Part shown: positions 47,063 to 58,330 of the stretch, piece by piece
Layout of the letters: each line of letters opens with the position of its first letter
Numbering within the stretch: position 1 is the stretch's first letter
Source: Mytilisepta virgata
Taxonomy: Eukaryota > Mollusca > Bivalvia > Mytilida > Mytilidae
Reading direction: 5' to 3'
DNA length: 64,000 nucleotides
NCBI GenBank assembly: GCA_028015205.1
Contig: CM051510.1
Coordinates: 29,822,580 to 29,886,579 of the forward strand
Position numbers and translations under genes: made by a program
The notes under the pieces: model-generated
The model's input: the letters and a program-made list of their open reading frames with translations, nothing else
The model's database searches: none
Told to the model about the DNA's origin: nothing

Positions 47063-47594
47063 AAAGAATTAATATATTTCTGTATTGTGTTTTATGTATG
47101 CATAATACAAGAGTTTCATAGTTTGATATTTGGGTTAAGTTTAGGTTATTAGATGATGAACGAAATAACTGAAAAATAAATCTTACAAGAGTACAAAATG
47201 TATCTCCTAGTCTTCTCCATGCTAAAGGATTTGATAATATGTACGTGATTTTATTTGAATGTTATTTAATTTCCAACATTCATGATATTTACACGATCGA
47301 TAAAACTCCCAGGATTCAGTTTAACAAACTAGTTATAAACAAGGTAAAGGCAAACATAAATGAATAGTTTATCTGTTTGTGGTCATGATTCGAAACAATC
47401 ATATTATAAATAATCTTTGTTATAAAATCAAAGATTAGCATTGCTAGTTTTCTTTGCTATATTTTCTCTTTGGCTTTTATCTTTGTGTAGTTTGTATTTT
47501 CGTTTTGTTGTTCTTACGGATTTGGATTGTCTGTGGGTGTTGGTGATGTGGATTTTTACCGTTGTCTTATGGTCATGATCGTTTTGATGTATTT

Positions 47595-47960
47595 ATAGTA
47601 TAACTAATCTTCAAATGCGAATACCAAAAAATCTACAACGAGTTACCGAACACCACATTAATGAATAATCAGTGTTTTTCGGTCACGAGTTGTAGATTGT
47701 TAGTATTCGCATTTCAAGATTAGTTATTCTGTTTATTACATTGGAATATTCCACTTATTCAGAAGATTTAACGAGAAAATATAAAGGATTATGTTTTTAT
47801 ATGAATACCCGTCAACCTATGTATAGCAACGTCTTTGGCAACGGCTATTGTTACGTCACTTCCTAGAATGAAATATTTCGATTTCACTGGGTGAATTATC
47901 GGATTTCATTTAACTCGGAAATCCCGGTATTTCACCACAGTCAGTGTAATAATTGTCGCA
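47595..47960 (+). repeat. dispersed repeat R11 in left arm
   Basis: A 5' hairpin (TAACTAATCTTCAAATGCG... and ...CGCATTTCAAGATTAGTTA) is followed by about 240 bp ending GTGTAATAATTG. Copies at 24090-24465 and, inverted, 56268-56625. Confidence 0.8.
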
Positions 47961-48439
47961 TTTCATAAAATGAACAAATTAAATGTAATTTGTTAAAACA
48001 ACGTATTCAGGCTCATGGGCTTTTTTTACCATTGGATCAGTTTTCAACGGTTTTGCCGTTGAATTTCGACTCTTTTGTTGACGTGCATGTAACTTTTGAA
48101 ATATCGTAGTTGTTATATTTATTTATTTAAATAATATACTCCCAGTACTACTATCTGCCATTACAATATTAGGTCATATTCAAAGTCCTAAATTGGTCCT
48201 TTCCAATGGATAACGTTTCCCCAATCTTAATACGGATAATGTCTTGATGTGAATAAGAAGTCTTAATATATAATTATATGATATATATGTAAAGCAACTC
48301 ACAACAGTATTAGGTTTTATGCACATGATGCGTTTCTCAGTATAACACCCCCCACCTCTTTTTTATATCGGGTACGCCAAGTCGAAGGTTTGGAAGGCCA
48401 ATACTAAAATTATTTAATTTTGTAGTCTTGAATAAACCA

Positions 48440-48930
48440 AACAGCTAACTGAATGCCGAATTCACAAAGAAGCTCCATTACCTGAAAACAATGTGTAACA
48501 CTCTTTAGGTGAACCCTCTTACTTGTGGAATATGATTACTAAAATATACACAACTGTCTTGTTTAATAAATAAACATACATAAACAGAATCAAAATTCAA
48601 CGGCTTAAGGTGTAGAAAAAAGCCTCATTCACAGAGAAGCTCTATGACCTGAACACACTGTGTAACACTCTTTAGTTGAATCCTCTTAATTATGAAATAT
48701 AATTACTAAAATATAAACAACTGCCTTGTTTAATAAATAAACACACAAATAAACAGAGTGAAAATTCAACGGCTAAAGGTGTAGAAAAATGCCCCATTCA
48801 CAAAGAAGCTCAAGGACCTGAAAGCACTGTGTAACACTCTTTAGTTGAACCCTCTTGCTTTTGAAATATGATTATTAAAATAAACAGAACTGTCTTGTTT
48901 AATCAATAAAAAAGACAACACACGAAGTAA
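48440..48930 (+). repeat. ~168-bp tandem repeat, about 3 units (left arm)
   Basis: The word TTCACA(A/G)AGAAGCTC starts units at 48461, 48628 and 48797 (spacings 167 and 169). Each unit also holds 'GTGTAACACTCTTTAG' and 'CTTGTTTAAT.AATAAA'. Units are roughly 85-90% alike by eye. Confidence 0.88.
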
Positions 48931-49067
48931 AATTCATGGGCCCGCTTCAATTAAATGGTTGCTCCCTTAAAGTTTTACAGCTCTGGGAAAATACAGAATA
49001 GGCTATGGAACAACTTAACTTCAGAAACTAAAAAAATTGCACCTCTCTTCATTTAGCGCGGTACAAC

Positions 49068-49210
49068 TTAAATTGTTGCGCGGTGTAATTGAATTGTTGC
49101 TCGGTATAATTAAATTGTTGCGCGGTGTAATTAAATAATTATTAAATGCGTGCAGTAATTTATTTCTTGCGAGTTATAATAAAATAGACCTCTCTTTAAA
49201 GAGAGGTGTA
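49068..49210 (+). repeat. 21-bp short repeats and perfect palindrome near the centre
   Basis: AATTGTTGCGCGGTGTAATT-like units occur three times in tandem (49070-49135). The perfect 20-bp palindrome ACCTCTCTTTAAAGAGAGGT follows at about 49191-49210. The same set, inverted, is at about 50411-50560 in the right arm. Confidence 0.85.
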
Positions 49211-49363
49211 TTTTTTATAAGCGCGGTGCAATTATTTGAGTTTCTGTAGATACGGCGTTCCCTAATAGGCTGTTTATCATTTTCGTTTCTGTAACACTCA
49301 TTTGTTCCATGCCATCATCTTCAAGCATTGATTTCATTAAAATACTGTAAAAGTGTTACTGAC

Positions 49364-50256
49364 TGAAAATGGATATCTCCTCAATTTTGTCCCAAAGTTA
49401 GGATACCTAAATAGGTGTCTTAAGATTTTTCTAAAACCTAGGATTGAATTAGGACATTGTCATAAGAATACAGAAACAGAGATGTTGAAGTTACATGTAT
49501 GAGTCATGTTCACTAATAAAATAACTTTACATGTGTAAATGATGTGGACGAGAGAATCCAAAAGTTATTTTATTAGTAACTGAACATTAACTTTCATATT
49601 ATTTGAGTTATTTCAAATTATATTACCAGAGAAATATATATGTTTTAAGATATTTTCTATACTTGGGAATCTGATTACCGAGGCCAAAATCGTTAATCAA
49701 ATGTATGTTCTTATTCGACAATCTCAACCGAACATAAAACATTTATCAAATAAAAACAAACACTTGTTTCTAGGCATAGCTCTGCCACATGTGCAGCGCA
49801 GTTCTATTTATTATAATAAATAACTCTGGTGCCACCATAATAGAGGTCCACCAATCTACAAAAGAAAAACCAATATAAGTAAAAGATTTCATAAATTTTA
49901 CAACCACAGGGTGGGAGGGGGGGGGGGGGGTATACATATCGAAAACTGAACTGCACTGAAGTGGAGAGTCGAATGACCAATACCCCTTCTTAACTTGAAA
50001 ACGAAAATGTTTCCCGCTTAATTATTAGCTCGTGCTAAACGTTCTATTTATCAAATCCTTCCCACCTATCGAACCATTTAAATTACATCCAATCATAGTT
50101 AAAATCGTAATAGTCATAGTAAAGAGTACACACGTGTGTAACTGTTTATAAACATATACACGTGGACCTGTCAAAAACAGCTGATTGCTCAACTTTGATA
50201 AATGCATATGTGTTTATACTATGTGTCATTTTATTAAATGCATAGCCATTTGATTG
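49364..50256. other. unique spacer at the palindrome centre
   Basis: About 890 bp not shared between the arms. It contains a G-rich tract at 49909-49930 (GGGTGGGA followed by 14 G), which could form a G-quadruplex. No coding-like frame; 50025-50207 minus has no motif. Unlike the arms, no internal inverted repeat of note. Confidence 0.75.
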
Positions 50257-50699
50257 TCAGTAACACTTTTACAGTATTTTAATGAAATCAGTGCTTGAAG
50301 ATAATGCCATGGAACAAATGAGTGTTACAGAAACGAAAATCATAAACAGTCTATTATGGAACGCCGTATCTACAGAAACTCAAATAATTGCACCGCGCTT
50401 ATAATAAATACACCTCTCTTTAAAGAGAGGTCTATTTTCTTATAACTCGCAACAAATAAATTACTGCACGCATTTAATAATTATTTAATTACATCGCGCA
50501 ACAATTTAATTATACCGAGCAACAATTCAATTACACCGCGCAACAATTTAAGTTGTACCGCGCTAAATGAAGAGAGGTGCAATTTTTTAAGTTTCTGAAG
50601 TTATGTTGTTCCATAGCCTATCTATTCTGTATTTTCCCAGAGCTGTATAACATTAAGGGAGCAACCATTTAATTTTAGCGGGCCCATATAAGTTACTTC

Positions 50700-51330
50700 G
50701 GATCCTGTCTTTTTTATTGATTAAACAAGACAGTTCTGTATATTTTAATAATCATATTTCACAAGCAAGAGGGTTCAACTCAAGAGTGTTACACAGTGTT
50801 TTCATGTCCTGAAGCTTCTTTGTGAATGGGGCATTGACTGTTTATTTGTGTGTTTATTTATTAAACAAGGCAGTCGTGTATATTTTAGTAATCATATTTC
50901 ACAAGTAAAAAGATTCAACTAGAGAGTGTTACACAGTGTTTTCAGGTCACGGAGCTTCTCTGTGAACGAGGCTTTTTCTACACCTTTAGCCGTTGAATTT
51001 TGACTCTGTTTATGTGTGTTTATTTATTAAACAAGACAGTCGTGTATATTTTAGTAATCATATTTCACAAGTAAGAAGATTCAACTAAAGAGTGTTACAC
51101 AGTGTTTTCAGGTCATGGAGCTTCTCTGTGAATGGGGCATTTTTCTACACCTTTAGCCGTTGAATTTTGACTCTGTTTATGTGTGTTTATTTATTAAACA
51201 AGACAGTTGTGTATATTTTAGTAATCATATTCCACAAGTAACAGGGTTCAATTAAAGAGTGTTACACATTGTTTTCAGATCCTGGAGCTTCTTTGTGAAT
51301 GGGGCATTCGGTTAGCTGTTTGGTTTATTC
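50700..51330 (-). repeat. ~168-bp tandem repeat, about 4 units (right arm)
   Basis: The word TGTGAA (complement of TTCACA) marks units at 50821, 50961, 51127 and 51294, spacings 140, 166 and 167. One unit lacks about 27 bp. One unit more than in the left arm. Confidence 0.87.
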
Positions 51331-51344
51331 AAGCTTCCAAAATT

Positions 51345-51735
51345 AAATAATTTTTGTTATTTTGAAACTCCTGGGATGATGCCTCTGCTGGTGGACCCTA
51401 GGTCCCCAAGGGTATTCGCCAACCCAGTCGTCAGACTTGTCTGACATGATTATTCATTGATTTGTTGCAGAAATTACCAGTATTTAGCAAAATTCAAAAA
51501 TAATAGAAATACTAAGCGTTCATTCCTTGTATTGCACATGGTAGATCTCCTGAGCCGGAATTTCGGCTTCCTATTTCGGTATTTTTGGTTGAGTACTTCT
51601 TGTTTAATATAAGTTTGGTTTTTGGTCTTCCAAATGTTTCGGTTTTAATGCTGCTGATGAGAGGTAACTCCTTGAAATGCATCGTATACATCATAGTATA
51701 AATTTACAATATCTAATATTAGTATCTTTGGATTG
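51345..51735 (+). mobile_element. right-arm-only insert with Mytilus-type repeat
   Basis: Interrupts the alignment between 48360-48440 and 51310-51780. It contains 'GATGATGCCTCTGCTGGTGG' and 'GGTCCCCAAGGGTAT', wording I recall from a repeat very common in Mytilus DNA, here degenerate. No intact ORF. Confidence 0.6.
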
Positions 51736-51876
51736 TTATTTAGTATTGGTCTTCCAAACCTTCGATTTGGCGTACCCGATGTAAAAAAAGAGGGGGAGGG
51801 GGGGGGGTTGTTGTTAAAGTGAGTAACGCGTCGTGTGCATAAAAACTAATACTGTTGTGAGTTGCTTTACCTATAT

Positions 51877-51910
<34 letters not shown>

Positions 51911-53392
51911 GACTTGTTATTCACATCAAGACAATAATCCGTACGGATCAATTTAGGACGTTGAAGTCCGCGTTTTTATCTTAATATTGTAATCATTATG
52001 ACAGAAAGCAGTACTGGGTGTATATTATTTAAATAAATAAATATAACAACTTCGATATTTCAAAAGTTACATGCACGTCAACAAAAGAGTCGAAATTCAA
52101 CTCCAAAACAGTTGAAAACTGACTAATAGTAAAAAAGGACATGAACCTGAATAAATAACATTTAATTTGTTCATTTTATGAAATACGACACATTCTAAAT
52201 TCATGTATCAAAAAAAGTCGTGGAATTGTGACCCTATTTTGGGTCAATCAAAATTTTATGGCTTAAGGGGTTGTAACTTTTCTACGGGGGTGAAACTTCC
52301 TCGTTACACCTGTACCAATCTCATTGTCACAGGAGACCCAGAACAACTCGCTATGTCACTCCATCATCAACACTAAAATCTAGTTGTGTCAAATGTCTCA
52401 AATAAGTCTTGAAAGCTTCAGAGTATACCTAATTATGATTTAAAACTGACAGAATCATGACAAAATCCGGAGTTTTTTTTCAAGACATAAGTTGCCGATG
52501 TCTGTGGCTACACAGGAAGTTAAATGAGTATGACAGAATATGAAATATTTAGTTTAACTGGCATGTATGTACTATAAATTTAAGGGTGTTATGGTGAAAA
52601 TATTAACAGAAATAATGTAAGGCCATGGTGAATGCATCTGCGAGAAAAATGAATAAAATTTAGACTCATAGCAACTGTGTTTTCTTGAAGTTACACGTAT
52701 TGTGAGATTTGGTAAGATAAACGATACGTATTGCGATACATTACATATTAAGAAAAAAGTTCAACTTGAATGTTTTGTGAAGGCTGCTTGCAGACTTGAG
52801 AGTGTGTTTACGGGTTACGCATTAGGCTTTTGCAAAATATTTGGGGAGAGAAGAATAATTTGGTTATTTTTACATTATAATCGCACAGATTTTAATATAA
52901 ACCTTCGCAAAGTTGTGCATGAAAAGAAAAAATGGGTCCTTTCTCTACAGAAAATTGTATTGAAATACTCACTGGTGTTAAGATAGGTTGGCCCAACTAG
53001 TTCAATGAATAATTCTGGTCTCCCGCAAAGAATCAATTGATCTTTCGATAGTTTTGGCCATTATATTATACCATAATATATAATATGTAATATATAAGTT
53101 GTCGTGTGTAATTGTATAATGTTTCTATAAAATATCAACCTGGACATGTATTGCTAGAACCATAACTTGCATTCAATTTGGTATTTTAGGCTGTTTTTTT
53201 TGGTTTGTTTAGGATATAAGGCTTTTAAGAGATAAAAGAAACACAACTAATTGTTTTGTTTGTCTGTGTAACGTGTTCCTGTTTGACATTGTGCGCAGAT
53301 ATTTTCACCCACGTGTATATGACTTACAAAACAATATCGAAGAAAGACTATATAACATAGTTTGCAAAATTGTCAAACTTTCTTCGGTGATC

Positions 53393-54226
53393 GTCATGGT
53401 ATATTTTAAGGTATGAAGAAGTGTATAGATTCAGCTCGTATATTACAAAGTTTTATTCAGGGTTAATCTGGACTGTGGGATGAACTTTAAATCCAATTTG
53501 GTCGACATGTAGAATGGCAAAACCCTGTTGATCAATGGTTAATTGGCATTTCTGCCGTCTTTGCTAACAAATTTCCTTGCAATATAGAAAAAAACAACAA
53601 TGACTCTTGTTGACGGAGACTTACATGTATCTAAGCAACGACAGGCACGCTTTTTCAACCTGGCTTTGATAGAGTTCTTACTACAAAGGAAATACCGATT
53701 GGTCAGCAGGAATTTGAATAAAATATGTTCATCACGCTTTTAGATTGGAGAAGGCAAAATAGCATCACTGTACAGGCGAGACAGGGAAACGAGAAAGGTG
53801 GATATCATGGTACATTTTTAGGTATGAAGAAGTGTATAGATTCAGCTCGTATATTACAAATTTTGACAAAGTTTTATTCAGGGGTAATCTGGACTGTGGG
53901 ATGAAATTTAAATTGGTCGACATGTACAATGGCAAAGCCCTGTTGATCAATCGTGAATTGGCATTTCCGCCGTCTTTGCTAACAACTTTCCTTGCAATAT
54001 AGAAAAAAAACAACAATGACGGATGGTGACGGAGACTTACATGTATCGAAGCAACGACAGGCACGCTTTTTTTTCAACCTGGCTTTAATAGAGTTCTTAC
54101 CACAAAGGAATACCTATTGGTCAGCAGAAATTCGAATAAAATATGTTCAACACGCTTTTTGATTGGAGAAGGCAACATAGCGTCACTGTACAGGCGACAC
54201 ATGGAAAAGAGAAAGGTGAATATCAG
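53393..54226 (+). repeat. tandem duplication, about 411 bp x 2
   Basis: 53393-53803 and 53804-54226 align nearly throughout, e.g. 'GGTATGAAGAAGTGTATAGA' in both and 'GCAACGACAGGCACGCTTTT' in both. Small indels and substitutions separate them. Minus-strand frame 53765-54064 spans the junction and is not a gene. Confidence 0.9.
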
Positions 54227-55192
54227 GCGTCGTTGTTATGGTCACAATTATATGACAGTTTTGTTTTTAATATATATAGTATCATATTGTGAATTTATGT
54301 TAGCTGGAATCACAATTAAAGGACCTTTCGAAGTTTTGTAACGTTATATGGCCAAATCCAACAGAAAATATTTTTTAAAGGCAAAATGATCTAAGAAACG
54401 TATCATTAAAACCTCAGAAAGTTAATAAACACATGTAACTTAAACCAGAAATGGTATCCAATAGAAATGAATATGGGACGGTCGAATAGGTAACTGGCTG
54501 CTACAACGCTCCTGAAAAAAGTAACTAACGTGATACATTTTTAAATTGTTAAAATTGCGTCAAAATACATGTGCGCTAATTTTTGGATTTTTGGATTTTA
54601 AAAAACCCAACAGGAATCGAATTGTAAAAATTATGATTTTAAATTTGCGAACCAAAATTCCCTTTCAGTCTTTAATCTATGTTATTTCTTGAATTCGTCC
54701 TATAACTTATTTTTAAATCATCATCGCTATCGCTATCAATAAACGTACAAAATGCACATTATTATTCAATCAAATACTTTTCACAGTATTTATAACCTAT
54801 CTAGTATGTAATCAGCTGTGGGTTTCGCATAAAGCGTCGGTTGTTTTCGTTCTAAATTTTTAACTCGATACAGGATTTGTTTAAGTGACTTTTAGATGAA
54901 GAACACCAATAAAAGCTTTCTGTTTGCCAATAGTTAAAAAATCAACAATATTCAAAACACTAGAACAATTTTCGTGAAAGTTTTCTTGGCTTCTACAAAA
55001 GATAATGATTTTATATTTTGTCTGCAGATTGGTAATATTGAGTTGTAGCGTTTAAAGTATATTTGGATCTGTCGTGCAGCCTCATCCTGTTTTCCGATAA
55101 TTTAAAATTCAACAAGTTTAAAACCAGACCCGGTTTTGGTCATGTTCAAATTAGAATTAAGATTTCTAGTGCGCACATTCACGTTGGCATTT

Positions 55193-55343
55193 TTTGAGTC
55201 TCAAGGATTGTCAATTTTCCGACCTAAGGTCGATGGTTCTCTCCGGGTACTCCGGCTTCCTCCACCAAAAAAGAAAACAAAAAAAAAACAAAATAGCCAA
55301 ATGTGCTGAAAACGGCGTAAAACCCCAACTAAAACAAAACAAA
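55193..55343 (+). mobile_element. SINE family 1, 5'-truncated
   Basis: Only the 3' half of the family is present, starting at the 'AAGGATTGTCAATTTTCC' block and ending 'AACGGCGTAAAACCCCAACT' plus an A-rich tail. A 10-bp target duplication, GTTGGCATTT, flanks it at 55183-55192 and 55344-55353, so truncation happened at insertion. Confidence 0.88.
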
Positions 55344-55456
55344 GTTGGCATTTAACCTTTTTAATTTCTGTGTGATGAAAACCCTTCCGTGTTCCTGTTA
55401 ATAACATCATCTGCGCAATAATTTTATTCTATGATACATGGACAAAATGGAGAAGA

Positions 55457-55680
55457 CTAGGACCTACATTTTGTACTTTTGTAATATTTATTGAAATATA
55501 TGGAAACATTTAGAATTAAGAAAAAAAACATTTTATCAAATTTTTCTGCTATGGACGCCTTCAATGGTATGAGGCCCATCTCTTCTTTTGCTGTGCCCTT
55601 TACGATCTGTTTTGAATAAGCGTTTCTTTGCCGATGGGCTGTGCCTTTCGGCAATATTTAATGCCGGCGAAGCTGTCTTA
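55457..55680 (-). other. short coding-like stretch, unknown
   Basis: Two overlapping minus-strand frames are open over about 200 bp. One reads ...KEEMGLIPLKASIAEKF, the other ...TASPALNIAERHSPSAKKRL. Composition is more protein-like than the surroundings and a TATAAAG word lies just upstream (about 55687-55693). No family recognised. Possibly a transposon ORF fragment. Confidence 0.25.
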
Positions 55681-55930
55681 TCCCCTTTATAAATTAAAGA
55701 ATATAAACTAAATTATTTCCCTTATAATTTACATAATATTTCATTCATAGGTTTCATTATTTCAGTATATATTATTATCTAATTATTAAAGATCATTTTA
55801 ATGAAAGTTCGTAATATTAATTGAACAGATATTAAATAGGTAAACCAAAGTAAATACTGTATATAACTGCACCAGTTTTATAAACTTTGAAAGATAAAAG
55901 TAGTATATTGTATATAGTAACATGCCAAAT

Positions 55931-56258
55931 AGAGTGGAATCGGTGGTAGCATGCTCGCCTCGAGTGCCGACGGTCGCGGGTTCCATGTCCAGCCGGGTCA
56001 AACCAAAAACATTAAAATTAAATTGGTATTTGATGCTTCTCCTCCAAGCATGCAGCATCCAGGAGTAAGAGCAAATGACTGGTCGGCTTGGGTGCAGTAT
56101 AATGTGTCAGAATGAGGTTAGTCGTCTTCCTGCGGACTGTTACCTACTGAGCTACCACGTTAAAAATCTCACTCCGGTCTAGTACAAAGCAGGGTTTATA
56201 TTCATTTCAACATGTTCTTGTCCTGATAATTGACACTGGGTGTTAAACAATAGCCAAT
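55931..56258 (+). mobile_element. tRNA-derived SINE, family 2, second copy
   Basis: Head GTGGTAGCATGCTCGCCTCG, box B like GGTCGCGGGTTCCATG, then the shared body ('GGTCAAACCAAAAACATTAA', 'GTCTTCCTGCGGACTGTTAC', 'CAAAGCAGGGTTTATATTCA'). Lies at the inner edge of the right-arm-only segment. Target duplication unclear. Confidence 0.82.
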
Positions 56259-56267
56259 AAAGACAAT

Positions 56268-56625
56268 TATTACACTGACTGGTGAAATACCGGGATTTCC
56301 GAGTTAAATCATATCCGATAATTCACCCAGTGAAATCGAAAGTCATATTTCATTCAAGGAAGTGACATTACAATAGCCGTTGCCAAAGACGTTGCTATAC
56401 AAAGGTTGACGCGTATTCATATCAAAACATAATCCCTTATATTTTCTCGTTAAATCTTCTGAATAAGTGAAATATTCCAATGTAATAAACAGAATAACTA
56501 ATCTTGAAATGCGAAAAATAACAATCTACAACTCGTGACCGAAAAACACTGATTATTCATTAATGTGGTGTTCCGTAACTCGTTGTAGACTTTTTGGTAT
56601 TCACATTTCAAGATTAGTTATACAA
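56268..56625 (-). repeat. dispersed repeat R11 in right arm
   Basis: Inverse partner of 47595-47960, about 94% alike by eye, and the best-preserved stretch of the palindrome I aligned. Its inner end coincides with the boundary of the 4.1-kb right-only segment. Confidence 0.82.
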
Positions 56626-57154
56626 TAAATACATCAAAACGATCAGACAACGGTAAAAATCAACATCACCAACGCCCAGAGACAATGCAAATCCGTAAGA
56701 ACAACAAAACGAAAATACAAACTACACAAAGGTAAAAGCCAAAGAGAAAGACACATATAGCAAAAAAAAACTAGCAATGCCAATCTTTGATTTTATAACA
56801 AAGATTATTTATAATATGATTGTTTCGAATAATGTCCACAAACAGAAAAACTATTCATTTATGTTTGCCTTTACCTTATTTATAACTAGTTTGTTAAACT
56901 GAATCTTGGGCCTTTTATCAATCGTGTAATGTCATGAATGTTGGAATTTAAATAATATTCAAATAAAATTACGTACATATTCTCAAATCCTTTAATACAG
57001 AGAAGACTAGGAGATACATTTTGTATTTTAGTAAAATATATTTTGAAGTTATTTCGTTCATCATCTAATAACTTAATCTTAAACTAAATATCAAACTATG
57101 AAACTCGTCGTATTATGCATACCTAAACACAATAGAAGATATATTAATAATACA

Positions 57155-57295
57155 TTCTTGATACCAACTTTGATGCGCAAAATGTGCACATTTTGTCGAT
57201 TTACGACTCCTCAATTCTTCTCAAGGCCTAAAATATTGGAAACCATTACAACAATCCAAGAAGCTGAAGAGCAAATTTAAAAAATGCCAAAATGA
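57155..57295 (+). repeat. dispersed repeat R2 in right arm
   Basis: 'TTGATGCGCAAAATGTGCAC' then 'GTCGATTTACGACTCCTCAA' and 'GAAGCTGAAGAGCAAATTTA'. Inverse partner of 46915-47062. Confidence 0.75.
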
Positions 57296-57597
57296 CTAAA
57301 TATAAGATAAAATAATATTTGTTATGTTGGCATATATTTCCGAAGAATCGTATTGGATAAATATGATGTAAATTAAGAAATAATTGAAATTGTTAAGTAA
57401 AAGGGCAACATTGATCTAAAAGTGAAACAATGTTTATCTAGGTGTGTTTTTACTTGCGCAGTAAAATTTTAATCAAAGTGGTATTTTTAAGGAAAGATAA
57501 ACTACAATTTCTACGGAGAATGGGAAACCGACGTAAACTACAGGAAATTTTAAATGAAAATTGGGGTAAAACGATTTTAAAGCTAATCCGTACTTAC

Positions 57598-57652
57598 GTG
57601 CCACGCATACTACCATCGTTGTAACAGCAACTGCTAGTAAGAGAAGATTCAT
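57598..57652 (-). CDS. signal-peptide first exon of an unidentified secreted protein
   Basis: ATG at 57652 opens MNLLLLAVAVTTMVVCVA, a textbook signal peptide (short N-region, Leu/Val/Ala core, small residues near the cleavage site). The exon ends GTGGCAC|GTAAGT, a consensus donor in phase 1. Promoter layout and phase match lectin exon 1 at 29.4 kb, so a secreted single-domain protein is likely, but I could not find its downstream exons on the minus strand within the right arm. The corresponding piece of the left arm is deleted. It may be an orphan exon. Confidence 0.6.
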
Positions 57653-57692
57653 TGTTTCTCCGCATTAACAACTAAAGTGAATTTTCCGTGGT

Positions 57693-57701
57693 CCTTTTAT
57701 A
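57693..57701 (-). promoter_or_regulatory. TATA box of the signal-peptide exon
   Basis: TATAAAAGG on the minus strand, 41 bp upstream of the ATG at 57652. Predicts a 5' UTR of about 15-20 nt. Confidence 0.62.
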
Positions 57702-58079
57702 CAAAATTTTATACAAACGTTGTTAGTACATTATAACAATTAATACATTATCTAGAAACAGCTTGTTACATAATTAAATGAATAAAGTGGTTTTAGAAAC
57801 ATCCAAATATATATAATGAATGTGATTTAAGAAAAAATATTCATAAGATAAATAACTGATAATATATATCAACATTGACAGCTGTGTGCATCAGTTTTAT
57901 ACTGAAATAAAGTGTTATATGTTTTGTTGACAGTAACCATTCATTTGCATTTCATAACTGTGATTCATTTCAATATTTGTAAGCAAGAAGGCACTAAGGA
58001 AAGCCTAGAAGATCAAAATCCAAAGATTGAGTAAATAAAAATATATTTTTATAGTCCCTAAGTCCGAAAGTTATATTAT

Positions 58080-58330
58080 TTTAGGAGGCCAAAACAAATC
58101 TTTTCAAGAGTTGAACTAAATGTTGATATGCTATCGTTTAAGTTGGTCATATAGATTGTACATTTTATCTTACATTGCACAACTGTAGTTAACACTGGCT
58201 ATAGGTCAGAAAGTTGATCTTTCTTATCTCTCAACTTTACGACTACCTACGAAAGGAATTTGACTATAATAAGATGACGAATGTTATTAGTATAATATTC
58301 TTTTTTTGTGTTTACCAGGTAAGATTTATT
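58080..58330 (+). pseudogene. broken right-arm copy of the 44.9-kb exon-like segment
   Basis: Same acceptor (ATTTTAG) and flanks as the left-arm segment, but with an in-frame stop soon after the acceptor and a ~50-bp extra block in the middle. The donor here reads CAG|GTAAGA, better than the left copy. Confidence 0.35.

Larger units (their letters stand above)
42477..49363 (+). repeat. giant inverted repeat, left arm
   Basis: Aligns in inverse order with 50257-63630. Anchor pairs seen by eye: 42530-42660 with 63460-63600; 42930-43069 with 63040-63175; 44270-44440 with 59070-59250; 45690-46110 with 58370-58800; 47000-47240 with 56970-57200; 47450-47960 with 56268-56770; 47965-48180 with 51990-52190; 48935-49363 with 50257-50700. 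Aligned parts agree at roughly nine bases in ten, less near the outer end. Left-only features are a ~1.17-kb tandem duplication (44740-45900) and loss of a promoter/exon near 46644. Confidence 0.92.
52191..56266. other. right-arm-only 4.1-kb segment
   Basis: Left arm joins GTAATAATTG directly to TCGCATTTCATAAAATG (47950-47980). The right arm separates the same two words by about 4.07 kb. The segment holds a two-copy tandem duplication, a truncated SINE-1, a short reading frame at 55457-55680 and a SINE-2. No complete gene; 52702-52986 (plus) is open without a start Met or recognisable domain. Confidence 0.75.

Noticed and set aside
52702..52986. 94-codon plus-strand open frame
   Set aside because: No ATG start, no clear splice acceptor, no recognised domain, and it lies in a repeat-rich right-arm-only segment.
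53765..54064. 99-aa minus-strand open frame
   Set aside because: It spans the junction of a 411-bp tandem duplication, has no recognisable motif, and the sister copy is not open in the same way.
55798..56058. 86-aa minus-strand open frame
   Set aside because: Antisense to the head of a SINE; the translation is of repeat sequence.
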